Shown here piece after piece: positions 41,701 to 53,493 of a DNA stretch of 64,000 nucleotides; position 1 is the stretch's first letter; the number at the start of each line of letters is the position of its first letter. The DNA comes from Plectrocnemia conspersa. Lineage: Eukaryota; Arthropoda; Insecta; Trichoptera; Polycentropodidae. Position numbers and translations under genes: made by a program. Where the stretch lies: contig VTFK01000205.1 in assembly GCA_009617715.1 (NCBI GenBank), positions 434,001-498,000 on the forward strand, written 5' to 3'. The notes beneath the pieces were generated by a model that saw nothing but the letters and a program-made list of their open reading frames with translations, was not told where the DNA came from and did not search any database.

Positions 41701-41835
41701 GCTTCGGCTGCCTCAAAGGGAGCTTTTTGGGCTGAGACTGAAGACACATACAGTAGAGAACATGGATTATCTTTGCCTTTATTTATGCTAACTAAATCTG
41801 AAGGAGAGAAATACTTTGATGAACATTTATCATAG
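38732..41835 (+). CDS. Large secreted Q/Y/E-rich protein with two four-Cys repeats
   Basis: Exons: 38732-38764, 38830-38974, 39761-41835 (TAG), 750 codons. The first 26 or so residues form a signal peptide across the first intron (MVSMEAIIRSTVAVLCIAKF then VSC). The mature chain is low-complexity and hydrophilic: Gln/Tyr/Pro-rich early (YYQPQAHPQQQ), Asp/Glu/Lys-rich in the middle, with a conserved-looking hydrophobic C-terminus (GLSLPLFMLTKSEGEKYF). Two copies of a short motif stand out: C340-x9-C-x2-C-x11-C (DSMTCKVCQNP ... CSYVSE) and C525-x9-C-x2-C-x10-C (NNMVCYQCIDKNG ... CMFVSE). Both end in E.C.(Y/F)VSE. No other cysteines of that pattern were seen. I do not recognise the family; a cuticular, eggshell or other extracellular-matrix role is a guess from composition. 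Function unknown. Confidence 0.88.
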
Positions 41836-42003
41836 GATAAATGTTACAAAGTAAAAATAATGTAGCGTACGATGTTCTCTTATGTATATCAAATTCAATT
41901 ATTTTCCTTATAAAAATCTATTATTATTGATTGTTATATATAAATTAGACTGTATAAACATTATTGTTATTTAGTTTTAAGATGTTATGTTTTTTTCTGT
42001 TTT

Positions 42004-42009
42004 AATAAA
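42004..42009 (+). terminator. Poly(A) signal of the Cys-motif gene
   Basis: AATAAA about 170 bases after the stop, followed by another ATAAAG and T-rich sequence. Confidence 0.5.
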
Positions 42010-42964
42010 ATTAATAAAGATAACAAGAGAAGTTTTTATTTACTTTAAGTAAAATTCATTTCAAATATAATAAACAATTTGATAATTTGTTTATGTTTCT
42101 AGCTATTTTTGTATTCTAAAATGCTTTTGATTTTAATATTATTTTGGAAATGTATTTTTGTTGTTATCCTAACCCTATGTAAAACTTACTATCTCTACTG
42201 TAATTGTCTCATTTTGATTTAACAATCAAAATAACAACTAGTGGCACAATGGAAGCAACCAAGACACAATGTAAAATTTGCTTATTTATTTTATATTTCT
42301 GCATATATAATAATTAACTTCCAGCCGAAACGCGTCTTACAGCAATTTAAGAAACCACCATTTCAATAAATATGTTATTATTGGTTTTAAACTTGGCTAA
42401 AAGTACTTACAAGTTATTTTAATATTTGTTATATATAATACATACACTTATGTGTTAAATAATTCAATATTTGTTTTATATTGATCTACGATCAATATAA
42501 AACAAATACCCATTGTGTCTAATTTTATAAAATACAATATTATTATCATGCATCATAAAAGACTGGACAGATTTTAGCATTACATTAGAGTAGTACATAA
42601 ATATTTATATTTAGATTAGAGTTGTTTTTTCTACAAATGTAATTATATAATTAAATAAATTATATTTTGCAGAAATATCATCTTAAAACCTACAATGAAT
42701 TTGTACTCTCCGTGTTATACCTGTATATGAATGATTCCCTTTAATTATTGAGGTGAATTACATTATATATAGGAAGATGTTAAAAAGTTTACTCAATATG
42801 ATATTAATTTATGTGCAATATTATCATTTTATAAAATAAAACTGTTTTTAATGTCGTTATTATTATTAAGTAAATATATGTTATGGTTTATTCTGTATTA
42901 ATAAAAAAAATGCTAGTTTATTATACTTAAATTTAATAACATATTATATATAGTGATAAATAAA
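42010..42964. other. Convergent intergenic region with a perfect hairpin
   Basis: Lies between two genes pointing toward each other. TATTTGTTTTATATTGATC (42468-42486) and its exact reverse complement (42490-42508) form a 19-bp stem with a 3-nt loop. The rest is AT-rich. Confidence 0.6.
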
Positions 42965-44872
42965 TCATCCACGAGAAACTTCATCTCTCAAAATACCTCC
43001 ACGAGGCTTCGGGAAAGGACTTTTCTTAAAAGCAAATCCAAATTCAAAGTTATGCAAATCACAGCAAAACACATAGCCGTCTTTGATTGTTTTACGTTCC
43101 AAAAAGTTAAGCCAATTGACGTTCTTACAAATATCTTCACACAAAATCAGGCTATCAACATCCGTTATCAGTAAATGTGGGTTGTTTATTTCTATAACAG
43201 CAACTCCTTTCTCAGTTTTAGGATCAAATATGACCTAAAGCAAAAAATATAAAGTAACATATTATATTGATATTTTATATGATTTAGTACTGATTTTTAC
43301 CTTCCATATGTAAAGTGGTACTGGTACTGCCTTCTCTGAATCGCTAAGATAATGAAGATACATATCCTTGTAGCTGAAGCCCCATTTTGCTGCCAAAGTC
43401 ATCTTTCTGTACGTTCCAGTCCAAACTGTGAGCGGCCGATTGAACTTAATAGCTAAGTTTCTGACTCTCTTCTCTACTTCCATCCAATTTGCCTTAAATA
43501 AACATATATACTATTATGAAGACACTCCTTTCTAGCCAGCATGCGAATATTTACAGGTATATCATAATAAAAACAACTTAATAAGCCATATTTGTTATTT
43601 TCCTGTTTGTGCAGTCTTTGCTTGTAAAAGATATATTAGATCAAAAACCGTACATATTTTATTGCAACATGATGGTGTAAACACAATCAACAATGACTAA
43701 GTAAGTTGTAAGACATCAGACTAAAGTCTGTAAATCAGTGACATCTATTTTATTAATTATAAACTATTATTACAGCTTATAATCGATAGATGTCACTATA
43801 CACAACCTAACTTGATTTTATTTTTATTATTCACTTATGAGATTATGAAAATTTAGAAAAACCTAATCTGTTATTTCCAATCAAAATTTTAATTATATAA
43901 TAATCACTAAATCTGATTGACATTAAAAAACACTAGAGTTCATATGGGAGTTGAACTCGTGTCTTTTACTGGTGTATTGTGCTGGTTATTTAATTTAAAA
44001 TGAATTAGAGAAAATCTTACCCTATTGCACGTGCTCCATTGTGGTACAACGTTCAAATAATGTGAAGTGGACGCTTGCTCTGGCAAAAACATCATATTAT
44101 CTTCGTTCACCAGTTTTGCTTTCTCTAAACAGCACTTGTTACCTTCAAAGTAGTTTTTATTTAGAATCTTCTTAAACGTATCAATTTGACTGTTGCAAGT
44201 GTATAAATTGTTCATGTTTATATTTCTGAAAGATTCATAATTTTTAGGAAGCCACGTATGCTCTTTCTTATGAACGACGCTCTTATCAATATCGCCTGAT
44301 AGAACAACTTCAGAGTACAACGTATGCCTTTCCTTCTTATCAAAACACACTTCGTATTCTGTCACAAAATCATGTCCTACTTGAAATCCGACTTGAATCA
44401 ACTCCGTATCTTTACCTAGACAATCTTGATTAGTAAACTTCTCGGTTGCTTCCACCGGAGAGTTACACATTAAATCATCAAAGTTATAAACTTTTTTATT
44501 GATTTCAAAGTTTTTTCCATTCTTACATATGGCTGTCACAACATTATCAACATTTAGAGCGGGATTTTTAAAGGAATTCTTTGGTGACATTTTAGCTGAT
44601 ACGCAAGCAAACCTAACGGTTTCATCTCTTCCGATGTTGAGCACACCTTTAGATGAATCAGACGATGACACCCATTTAGGTGAGCTCGGTGACAATATTA
44701 ACGGATGATTTATAGTTAAGTCTTCCTTCATGTTTAAAACACATCCTGAATCAAAGAAATTATATTTTATCAACGATTTATGTACATATTAATATAAAAC
44801 TAAACACCTACCTCCGTATATTAATTCAATATTAAAAAATATAATAAAGAGTAATTTTAATAATCTTTCCAT
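42965..44872 (-). CDS. Secreted DNA/RNA non-specific endonuclease, dsRNase-like
   Basis: Exons on the minus strand: 44812-44872, 44021-44745, 43301-43492, 42965-43234 (TGA), 415 codons, all GT/AG and in phase. Residues 1-20 are a signal peptide (MERLLKLLFIIFFNIELIYG). The remainder matches the insect dsRNase branch of the Serratia-type nuclease family: YEVCFDKKERHTLYSEVVLS, the core HYLNVVPQWSTCN ... NWMEVEKRVRNLA, VWTGTY, VPLYIWKV, and TDVDSLILCEDICKNVNWL near the end. Such enzymes cut nucleic acids outside the cell, often in the gut lumen. Active members carry an RGH motif with the general-base His some 20-30 residues before the PQW motif. Here that place reads CCLEKAKLVNEDN (about 44100-44140) with no His, so catalytic activity is doubtful. 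The long N-terminal region also fits the family. Confidence 0.87.
43650..43735 (-). repeat. LINE 3'-tail fragment upstream of nuclease exon 3
   Basis: TTGCAACATGATGGTGTAAACACAATCAACAATG-type sequence shares GTAAACACAATCAACAA and CATCAGACT(G/A)AA with the tail at 33466. It lies in intron 2 of the nuclease gene. A CAGTGACATCTA/TAGATGTCACT inverted pair follows at about 43736-43797. Confidence 0.45.
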
Positions 44873-45995
44873 TTTTACACAGACAGTTTTATTGGTTATA
44901 AAATGTTATTACACCACGGCACGCTCAAGACGAATGTCTGTGGGTGCTAAGTGAGAATGACGTTTGCTTTACAAATAGAATTGACCTTTGGTTATCTATT
45001 TGACCGAAGCATAGGTGAAATAACATCAATATTATTACATAACACATTTTTAATTGCACTTTAAATGATAAAACTCGATTATATAATTATCAAAAGTACT
45101 AAGTTCAATGTTTTTGACATGCCGTTTCCAAAAATGATTACTTGGCTCCTTCGGAGAGATTTTTCGAGTATTTATCAAATTATTTATATACATATGTATA
45201 TATTTTCAACAATTATCTAAATAATAGTTAATAAGTCGTTAAATTTTATACTGAGAGAATAATTAAATATAATTAAAATTTGCACAAGTATATAATTACT
45301 AAAATACAAATATTACCGCTATATTTTTCATTATATTTAATATATTTATGTAAAAAATAATAATTTTATTCAATAACTAGCATCATATCTAGTAAAAGTC
45401 AACGTAAAACTAACCTAACCAACATCTTAGTTATAATAAAAGAACTACATCAAATAAAATTATATATTTATAATAAGTATATGCATGTTGACACTGAAAA
45501 TATGTTCAGCATTAAAAACTAAAGATAAAAAACCACTAGTATGGTTAAATTAAAACATGAATTTGCCAATTCTTTCTATATTTAAAAAATGTTTCCTATT
45601 CCGAATTTCTACACAGGAAACGTGCTATACATTCTACTGGAACATAATTATTTATATATACAATTAGCAAAATATAGAAGTGAGAAGAATAAATAAGAAC
45701 CGAATTATTGAAGTTATATATACTAGATGAAATATTTATACACTTTTTTTCTTCATAATGGATAAAAAATACATTAAATTTATTATTTTATTTCAGGTAT
45801 AATTACAAAAGTCATCTATTACATACACACAATTTAAAGAAACTGACAAATGTATTGGCTATAGGACAATTTGGTTGATACGTGCTAATATAAAAACACC
45901 ACTTCTCGTTAAAATATAAATAAAACACAAGTAAAAATTTGAAACTTTTAATATATGTTATTTCAAACATGATTACATATACTTATATGTTAATC
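44873..45995. other. Upstream region of the nuclease gene and 3' flank of Prx6
   Basis: AT-rich. No promoter motif was convincing and no gene seen. Confidence 0.45.
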
Positions 45996-48900
45996 TTAAT
46001 AATTGGTTGTTGTTCTTACATAAATATTCCCTGATGGCATATTGACAGTATCAAAGCCTTTTGGAAAATGTTTTTTGGCATCGGCTTCGGAGACAGTTGG
46101 TAAAATCATTACTTTCTCACCAGGCTTAAAATATAAATTATCATCATTATTACTAGCATTATAATTAATTAACGGTAATATAAAATAATACGTACCACCC
46201 AATTTGCCGGTGTAGCGATTACTTTCATCTTGTCGGTCAATTGCAATGAGTCAATAACACGTAAAATTTCACTGCAACAATTAACATATTAATAATCACC
46301 AAAGTAGGGAATTATTAAGTAATATTTATCTTACTCGACGTTTCTTCCGGTTGATACTGGATACTGCATGGATAATCGCAATTTTTTACTTGGATCGATG
46401 ATGTATAAAGCTCTGACTGTCATGGCCATTTCCGGATTGTTAACGTCTTTCTCGTCGATCATGTCCAACATTATGGCCAATTCACGGGTCTCGTCACCGA
46501 TGATTGGATATGGGAATTCGCCGGGAATATCCAAGCAGTAAGATTTGATGTCCTGAAAATATTGTCCACGTTACAAATATGTTGACTTCTTACTATCAAG
46601 TATGATCATTGTGGAATGGAAAGTTGCAAAGAATGGCATTCTAATATTTTTAAATAATTAAATAATACTCACATTCACCCAATCGACATGGCTTTGCATT
46701 TTGTCACATGAGTGAGCCAATAGTTTTACTCCTCTCTTCTCAAAATAAGGAAAGTGAACAGCAATCCTACCCAATTCAGTTGTGCATACTGGAGTAAAGT
46801 CGGCTGGGTGTGAAAATAAAACACACCACCTGTTGAAGTAATATACATAAGAAAATTAACATTGTGTATATACATATATAAAAGTAATATAACTTAAAAA
46901 TTTACCTAATCTAACTGATAGTGTATCTTGACAAAAGTTTTCTATATTTATACACATAGAAAATATTATTTATTCATAATAAGATAAGTATTACTCTTAT
47001 CTTTCTTATTTAAATGAAGTAGACAATATATAAGTATTTGTATAATAGGTAGAACTACCATAAATATAAAATTCAAGTATTGTTTTATGTATAATAAGAC
47101 AATAATAAAAGTAATATATAACCTTTAGTCTGTTTTTATACTATATCATTAAATATTGAAAAAAGTGTAAAATTCTAAATTTCTACAAAAAGAAAACTTA
47201 TACAAATTCATGATTAAAGAGAGATGAAAACTCAAAACAAAAAAGTAAATGTTATGGCACAATTAGGGTTTCATAAGATAGATATAAAATGACCTGGAGC
47301 TCAATACTAATTGGTATGATAATCACTCTCAGTCCGTAGTTATATAGGGTGGAGAAGTTTTATCCCATTAACGATTACATATGTAGACGAGTTACCACGG
47401 AGGCGTTCTGTGCGAATTTCTACTTGGACTGTTGCGAAAACAGCCATGTAGGACCACCTGTGCTGTTGCGACAACCGTGTCGGAGGCAGATATGAGGGTG
47501 AATGTAGATAAGGGAGGTATAAAAGGACAATCTCCAGAACCCAAAATTATTTATTGAAAACAAACTGCTGTCAGAAACAGCTGATGCTCCAAGTCATTGT
47601 AGCGCAGTACATTAACTCTATCGCTTTGTATATATTATTTATCATGTAGTTTTTAATATTTCATAATTTATCCAATAATTTACACTACCTATAAAAGTTA
47701 AAATATGCGTTTATATCGATGTGCAAAGAATTTCCAAAGAAGTATTGGTTTACAATTAGTAAAAAAATACTTCAATCATTATTATGTTTGTTTATTGATA
47801 TGTTAACCCAATTCCTGCGACGCGCATGTACATGCGCAAAACGTGCGAGTCACTGTTGCTACCTGCATATGCTAGCGAGTGTTTATGCTGAAGTTAAGAA
47901 GAGATGAGAATCGATAAATAATTTTAAAATAGTTAAACTATACATTTGCCAATATCAGCTAATAAATTGTAAAAATATACATGAACATCCACGAGCGCGT
48001 GAACGTGGCTTGCGGTGGGTATTGTTGCTGAGCAGATTTTTATGCATAACGTATATTATTCCTTTTTTTGCCCCTCCCCAAATGCCAATTAACGAAGAAT
48101 ACAAAAAAATAGTGTATCCTTTCTATATTTATTGGACCCTATGAAATATTAAATTCATAACAAAAAAATGTATTGGTCAAATCTTTTATATTTAAATTAA
48201 ATAGACAATATATTAGGTCCACAATTAATATAAAATTTAAATATTTTATTATACATATAAAAACATATTCCAATAGCTGGCTAGTCTATTTAACCAAGTT
48301 GAAAACTAATCTTATTTATAATTTATAAATTCATTAATTTTAATTTCAATATACATACATGTAACCATATTTATTACTACTTTTTAGATTAAGATATTTA
48401 TAAAATGTTTCAGACTTAAAATACAAATAGTGATTCTAAAACTTTTTTATTAAAAAACGTTTAAAACTAGATATTCTAATAAAATACATTTTTTTAATAT
48501 GGTATATAAAAAATCGTAACTTTGCTTGAAAAACCTAAAGAAAAAAGTGTATAAATTTATATTGGATATTAAAATCATATAAAATTGAAAAAAAACTTAT
48601 TTACATACTTTTATATAAATAAATCTACCTAATTATTGCGGCCTATGCCGAGCGGAATTTTTTTTACATTAGCTAATGTATTATACAACATTGCACATTT
48701 AGTAAATTTCAGATGAACTTTAATTTTAATTGTAATTTATCTGTATCTTCATATTACACAATAATCAATCAATCTGATCGATTTATAATATAATATATAG
48801 AAACTCTTCTCATTTTATATAAAAAAAAATATTATAGTTCCACGCATCATTTAATTTGGAATTTATAACCGCACCACCTTTAGTTTTATAAAAAAATATT

Positions 48901-49003
48901 AAATGCATAAAAATACTCACGAGTCTCCAAGCCATTCGTAAAAATCAATAGGACCCTTGGTGGTGTTGGCTTTGAAATTCGGAATAGTCTTTCCTAACCT
49001 CAT
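45996..49003 (-). CDS. Prx6: Peroxiredoxin 6 (1-Cys peroxiredoxin)
   Basis: Exons on the minus strand: 48921-49003, 46673-46829, 46335-46552, 46196-46271, 45996-46124 (TAA), 220 codons, the usual length for Prx6. It reduces hydrogen peroxide and lipid hydroperoxides through a single peroxidatic cysteine, mainly in the cytosol. Motifs in order: [32 protein letters not shown] with the peroxidatic Cys43, [56 protein letters not shown], and the 1-Cys-type C-terminus ([17 protein letters not shown] ... FPKGF). The exon 4 donor was set at GTACGT after a GTG codon, because WVPG then reads naturally. Intron 1 is about 2.1 kb and may hold an element remnant. No signal peptide. Confidence 0.96.
47249..47900. 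other. Possible LTR or promoter-like remnant in Prx6 intron 1
   Basis: The stretch is richer in G+C than its surroundings. It starts TGTTATGGCACA and contains GGAGGTATAAAAGGAC at about 47514, a strong TATA box on the plus strand (antisense to Prx6). It could be a solo LTR, but no matching end or duplication was found. Confidence 0.22.
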
Positions 49004-51383
49004 CTTTGTATCGAGACGAGCGCCGCGTAGAAACGAAAATACTAAAGTGAATGTGTAGAAGTCAAACTAGTCGTACACGCAATTCACCTCTACACGACCG
49101 ATATAGTCAAGTCTTTAATTATTATACACCAGACGTTTCAAATTGGGTGTGGCAGTTTACAGCTACTAAATAATGTATTATACTTGTGCATCAACAGTTT
49201 AATATTTATATTATTATTATTGCTTCATGGAATCGTTACGTTGAATAACTTATAATGATGATTCAATAACAATATTGAACTATGCTATGTATATATGCAA
49301 ATAAATATTTGTTCTCTATCTTAATTATTCAACATTCCGATATATAGTGATAAACTGTGACTACATATAAACCTTCTTAAATAATTTAAATAATATTACA
49401 ATATGACAGGGAAACCCTCGTTAATATATAACAACCCTCATTTTATATGAATATGTGCTCTCTAGTTGTTCTAAGAATATAGTTCTACTCGCGAAAAAGT
49501 TACATCTCTCATCGTATGACATTGCATTTTGTTTAAATAGTTTACAATTTTACATTTTATCTTTTATTTTTATTCACCAACTTAATGTTATTATTTTCAT
49601 TAGTATAATATTGTAAGTATATAGAAAAATGAAAATATATATCTGGGGCTGCCAAACCTCTAGTTACTTATTACAGCTTACATTTTATTCAAATAAATAA
49701 AACTATTAATTTTACAAACAAGTAAAACTAAAAAATACAGTTTAGATAGGGCAAAGATTTAAATAAATTAAACATATATAACCATAACGATAGCGAAATA
49801 GCCAACTAGATTATTGTCTCCATAATCGTACTTCGAAAAAAAACCAATACTGCTCTGTGTACTTACACAAACTGTACTGCCCCTCAGAGCGATCGACTAA
49901 TCCCAGCGCAGAAATTTAAGAATACGCTAAAATCGATGTTTGTGTGCTCTATTGAAAATAAATATATTATAGTTGTTATAATAATGATATGTTATTGCCC
50001 TTGAAATTCCCAGCCGAATACGAATTCGCATTGAACTTAAAATATTATTGGATAGTAGCCAGAATAATTAAATAAAAATAATTATGTATATTTACATTCA
50101 ATTTTAATTAGGATTTATCAATAGTTAAATTTATAAAAATAATCAACAAATTTAAGATCCCCTGTCGTTGTGTATCTACGTGCTCGCGGCAATTTTTTTT
50201 TTTTTATTATCAAAACTTGATTTAACTTGTAGATAAAATGTTGACTCGGAAAGAACTCGTGTGAAAGTTTGTATTCATACTTTTTTGTTATCGATAAGAT
50301 ATCGGTGCAAGCGAAAGTGAGCACCAAATTTAGGCCTGGTTTTTCGTTCACATGTTCACAAAGTATCCCTTAGCCCCCACAATGTTAATTTTCATGACTT
50401 TCATGACAGCGCTACCTATATAATAGATAGCAAATATATTTTTTTTTAAAGTAATCAATTTTGAGCAAAAATACTACTTAATTATGTTTATCAGATTTTT
50501 ATAAAAAAGGAGCATTTGACTTAATCGTCAAGTGCACCAAAAACCTAACTACATCTCTGTTTACTAAGTTTAAACATGAGTCTCTCGACACATGCCGTTC
50601 ATATTGCGACTGAAGCCAAAATCCAGGGCAGTCCCGAGGGCAATTATTGATACAGGATAGTTTAATTGACAATTTTTTTTTTAAATGTATTTTAAATATT
50701 TAATTTAATAATTATTATAAATAATAAACCTTTATAATCTAATAAGATTAATAAAAAAATGTCTAGTAATAATTAAATAAATAAAAATAATTCAATAAAA
50801 AAATTATATTTTTTAAATAAATATAATACTATTGATAATATAAATATATAATTTAACTTTATAAGTAAATTCTGCCAAAATAAAATGTATTTTATATAAT
50901 ATACACATAGAAAGATATATTTAACATAGAAGAAATATTTTTTTTTAATATTTTACTTAATGATCATTAAATTATTTAATTAAATTTATGCATTCAATAT
51001 GGCTTGTACTTGAGGCAACACATTCAAAAAACTTAGGACTACGAAGAATTAATATAAGTTTTTCATACATAAATAATATTAATGTATATAAAATTATATG
51101 AAAAGTGCAATACTTAATTGTATTATATATATTTGATTTCATAAAAGCACATAATAAAGTACTACTTTTTAATGTTATTTTATTGCTTTATTTATTATCG
51201 TACTCATTTTTAAATATAAATATATGCATCCATCTATACTAAAAACTCAGAAGCATTCATATATTAGTTGAGATACAAACCATTCGTTGATATAATATTA
51301 TACTTAAATTTGATCACAATAATTCAGTGCATATCTAGTGTCTGTTTTTATACGTCTTAACTTATAATTGAAGTCAAATTATC
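49004..51383. other. Intergenic region upstream of Prx6
   Basis: Mostly A/T tracts. TTATCGATAA at 50288-50297 contains the DREF-type element TATCGATA found in many insect housekeeping promoters, but no transcript can be tied to it. No coding frame is supported between here and 51383. Confidence 0.4.
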
Positions 51384-51650
51384 ATGAAAAACCACAAGGG
51401 AATGCAGTTACGTTATTTCCGCGAGGATTTCCTCATTTCAAGCGTTCTCGTTTACACGTTCTGGCAACGTCCGAAGGTCTCGCCCTTGAAATATGACGTT
51501 AGTATGATGACGTGCGATGAAATCGCCCTCATCGCGAATCGGCAGTTCCTCCTCGGCTGCCGGGAGAGCTCCTCATCGTTCGAACCGAATCTCAAAGGTT
51601 TAATTCTAAAAATAATCCAGTTAGACGATTATTACCTAACCAGCTGACAA
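51384..51650 (+). CDS. GC-richer 87-codon frame, unidentified
   Basis: ATG-initiated frame (starts MKNHKGMQLRYFREDFLISS, later FWQRPKVSPLKYDVSMM) ending TGA at 51645-51647. Codons between about 51410 and 51590 favour C or G at the third position, unlike the surrounding AT-rich DNA. The end of the frame runs into AT-rich sequence (LILKIIQLDDYYLTS), as if past the edge of an inserted fragment. A GT after CTCAAAG (about 51597) could be a donor. I recognise no family. It may be a captured exon, a pseudogene or chance. Confidence 0.3.
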
Positions 51651-52215
51651 TCAGCTGTCGACATAACCTAAAAAAATGTAATCACAACTAAATTTGATAC
51701 TGTAGAACAATTTTATTTATATAAGTTTTGAAATAGAAGTGTGCATAAAAAATATAGTTTACACATGTGGTAATATATATATTACCATAATTAATATGCT
51801 TAAATTTCTGACGTTTAAAAGTAAGGAATTGCAAAATGGCGAATCTTATTTTTCATTGCTTTATTTTGGCCATAACATTGCTTTAATTTCAATTCATTTA
51901 CATATTTATTACAAATTCATTTACATAACCAATTAAATTCTATAAGATACTACATATTTAGAAATTCATTAAGAATTTAAATAGTCAATACCAAGTATAT
52001 ATTAAATTACTGAATCAAGAATTAGGCATTATTTTCTTTAATTTTGACTTATATAGAACAAATAGATTTACATAAATAAACCATATTTTTAGCATATATT
52101 ACAATTTCCTCCCTAATTTTTAATTTAAAAATACATTTTTTTACTATTTACAGGTTCGTTATAGCAGCAATAAAATGCCATTTATATTAATTTATTGAAG
52201 AATTATATAGAAAAA
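51651..52215. other. AT-rich spacer upstream of the Mpv17-like gene
   Basis: No gene or clear promoter motif. Confidence 0.45.
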
Positions 52216-53117
52216 ATGTCGAGAGTTTTGGCTTCGGTTACGTCGTTGGGCTCCAAAATTGTATCATTTTCAAAACGATATCCAGTAAGCAGAGGAATGG
52301 CAACATACGGAGTCATATGGCCTACATCATGTTTAATACAGCAAACGTTAGATGGAAAAAGATTAGGTAAAACTGCACTGTAATTGTTGTAAATGCCTTT
52401 ACAAATCACAATGAGACTGAATTATTCATAAATTATGCTTGCCAAATATTTCTATGATAAATATGTGCCAAAATATTTTCTATCCCCAAATAGCTTATTC
52501 ACTCAAATTGAACGCCACGTTTTCTATACAAAATCCACAGGTACTTACGATTGGGTGGCATGCGGCAGATTCTGTTTATACGCCTCATGTTTTACGGCCC
52601 CAACTTTATACTTGTGGATAAGAGTTTCAACTAAACTTTGGCCAACGACATCATTTAAAACTTCAGTTGCTAAGGTATGTGTGATATTCTTGATATTCTA
52701 CTTATGATTTTTTCCTTCATATAATTAAATTTAATGTTGATTTATTTTTTAGGCTCTTGTAGAACAAGTAACATACGGACCGAGTGCTTTGGTTTGTTTC
52801 TTCTTCGGTATGAGTATACTAGAAGGGAAAACTGTAGACGAAAGCATCAATGAAGTTCAAACAAAATTCTTACCAACTTACAAGGTAAATATTATAATTG
52901 AATTGCTTATAAGAATCGATAATACATAAATTTATTTAAATTACAGATGTGCATCTGCTTTTGGCCATTCTTGCAAACAATTAACTTCTACTTCATCGCT
53001 GAAAGGAATAGAGTCATGTTCGTCAGTATGTGCAGTCTAGTATGGGCTACATTCCTCGCCTATATGAAGAAGATAGAAGCAGAGCGTCTTGCCAAACAAC
53101 AGGGACTATTGATATAA
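52216..53117 (+). CDS. Mpv17-like integral membrane protein
   Basis: Exons: 52216-52366, 52541-52674, 52753-52884, 52947-53117 (TAA), 195 codons. Mpv17/PXMP2-family proteins have four membrane spans and sit in the inner mitochondrial or peroxisomal membrane, where they are linked to solute permeability and reactive-oxygen balance. Family marks: SRGMATYGVIWPTSCLIQQT (first span with P..C..QQ), GPTL-like APTLYLWIR, GPSALVCFFFGMSILEGK, and the signature CICFWPFLQTINFYF ... ERNRVMFVS ... VWATFLAYMK. GMSILEGK and the WATFL ending resemble Mpv17-like protein more than Mpv17 itself. The N-terminus is basic and Ser-rich, as in a mitochondrial-targeted protein. The next gene, IFT81, starts 376 bases downstream on the same strand. 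Confidence 0.93.
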
Positions 53118-53307
53118 ATTATTATTTAGCATAATTGTTAGCTTTAACATTCCAGAAAATTTATGACCAACATTTCCCTTAGATGCTAAAATGTATTCCT
53201 ACAGACATTGACGTATTTTTGAAAGTTATTAACTTATGCTTTGGAATGTACTTATTTATTGAAAATGTATATCAATTTAGTATAAAATATTGTTATAACA
53301 AATCCTA

Positions 53308-53313
53308 AATAAA
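53308..53313 (+). terminator. Poly(A) signal of the Mpv17-like gene
   Basis: AATAAA about 190 bases after the stop, followed by a T-rich stretch. Confidence 0.55.
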
Positions 53314-53493
53314 ATTTATTTTTGTTATTTTTGTGTAAATTTTAATCTATAACCCTTGTATTGATACATTTTTTTTGTTGATATAATCATTTCCATAGCA
53401 ACGTCTCATTTTATACGTCATTTCCATTTCAACGTCTCCACGCAACACTAACTCACACGAAATTGCCTAAAAAAGGTTTTCACAAATTTAAAA

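Noticed and set aside
40621..41747. Several minus-strand frames with hydrophobic stretches
   Set aside because: They are antisense shadows of the long exon of the Cys-motif secreted gene; its Lys/Glu-rich codons read as Phe/Leu on the other strand.
42953..43174. Plus-strand coding frame
   Set aside because: It is antisense to exon 4 of the minus-strand nuclease gene, whose frame, splice sites and family motifs are convincing.
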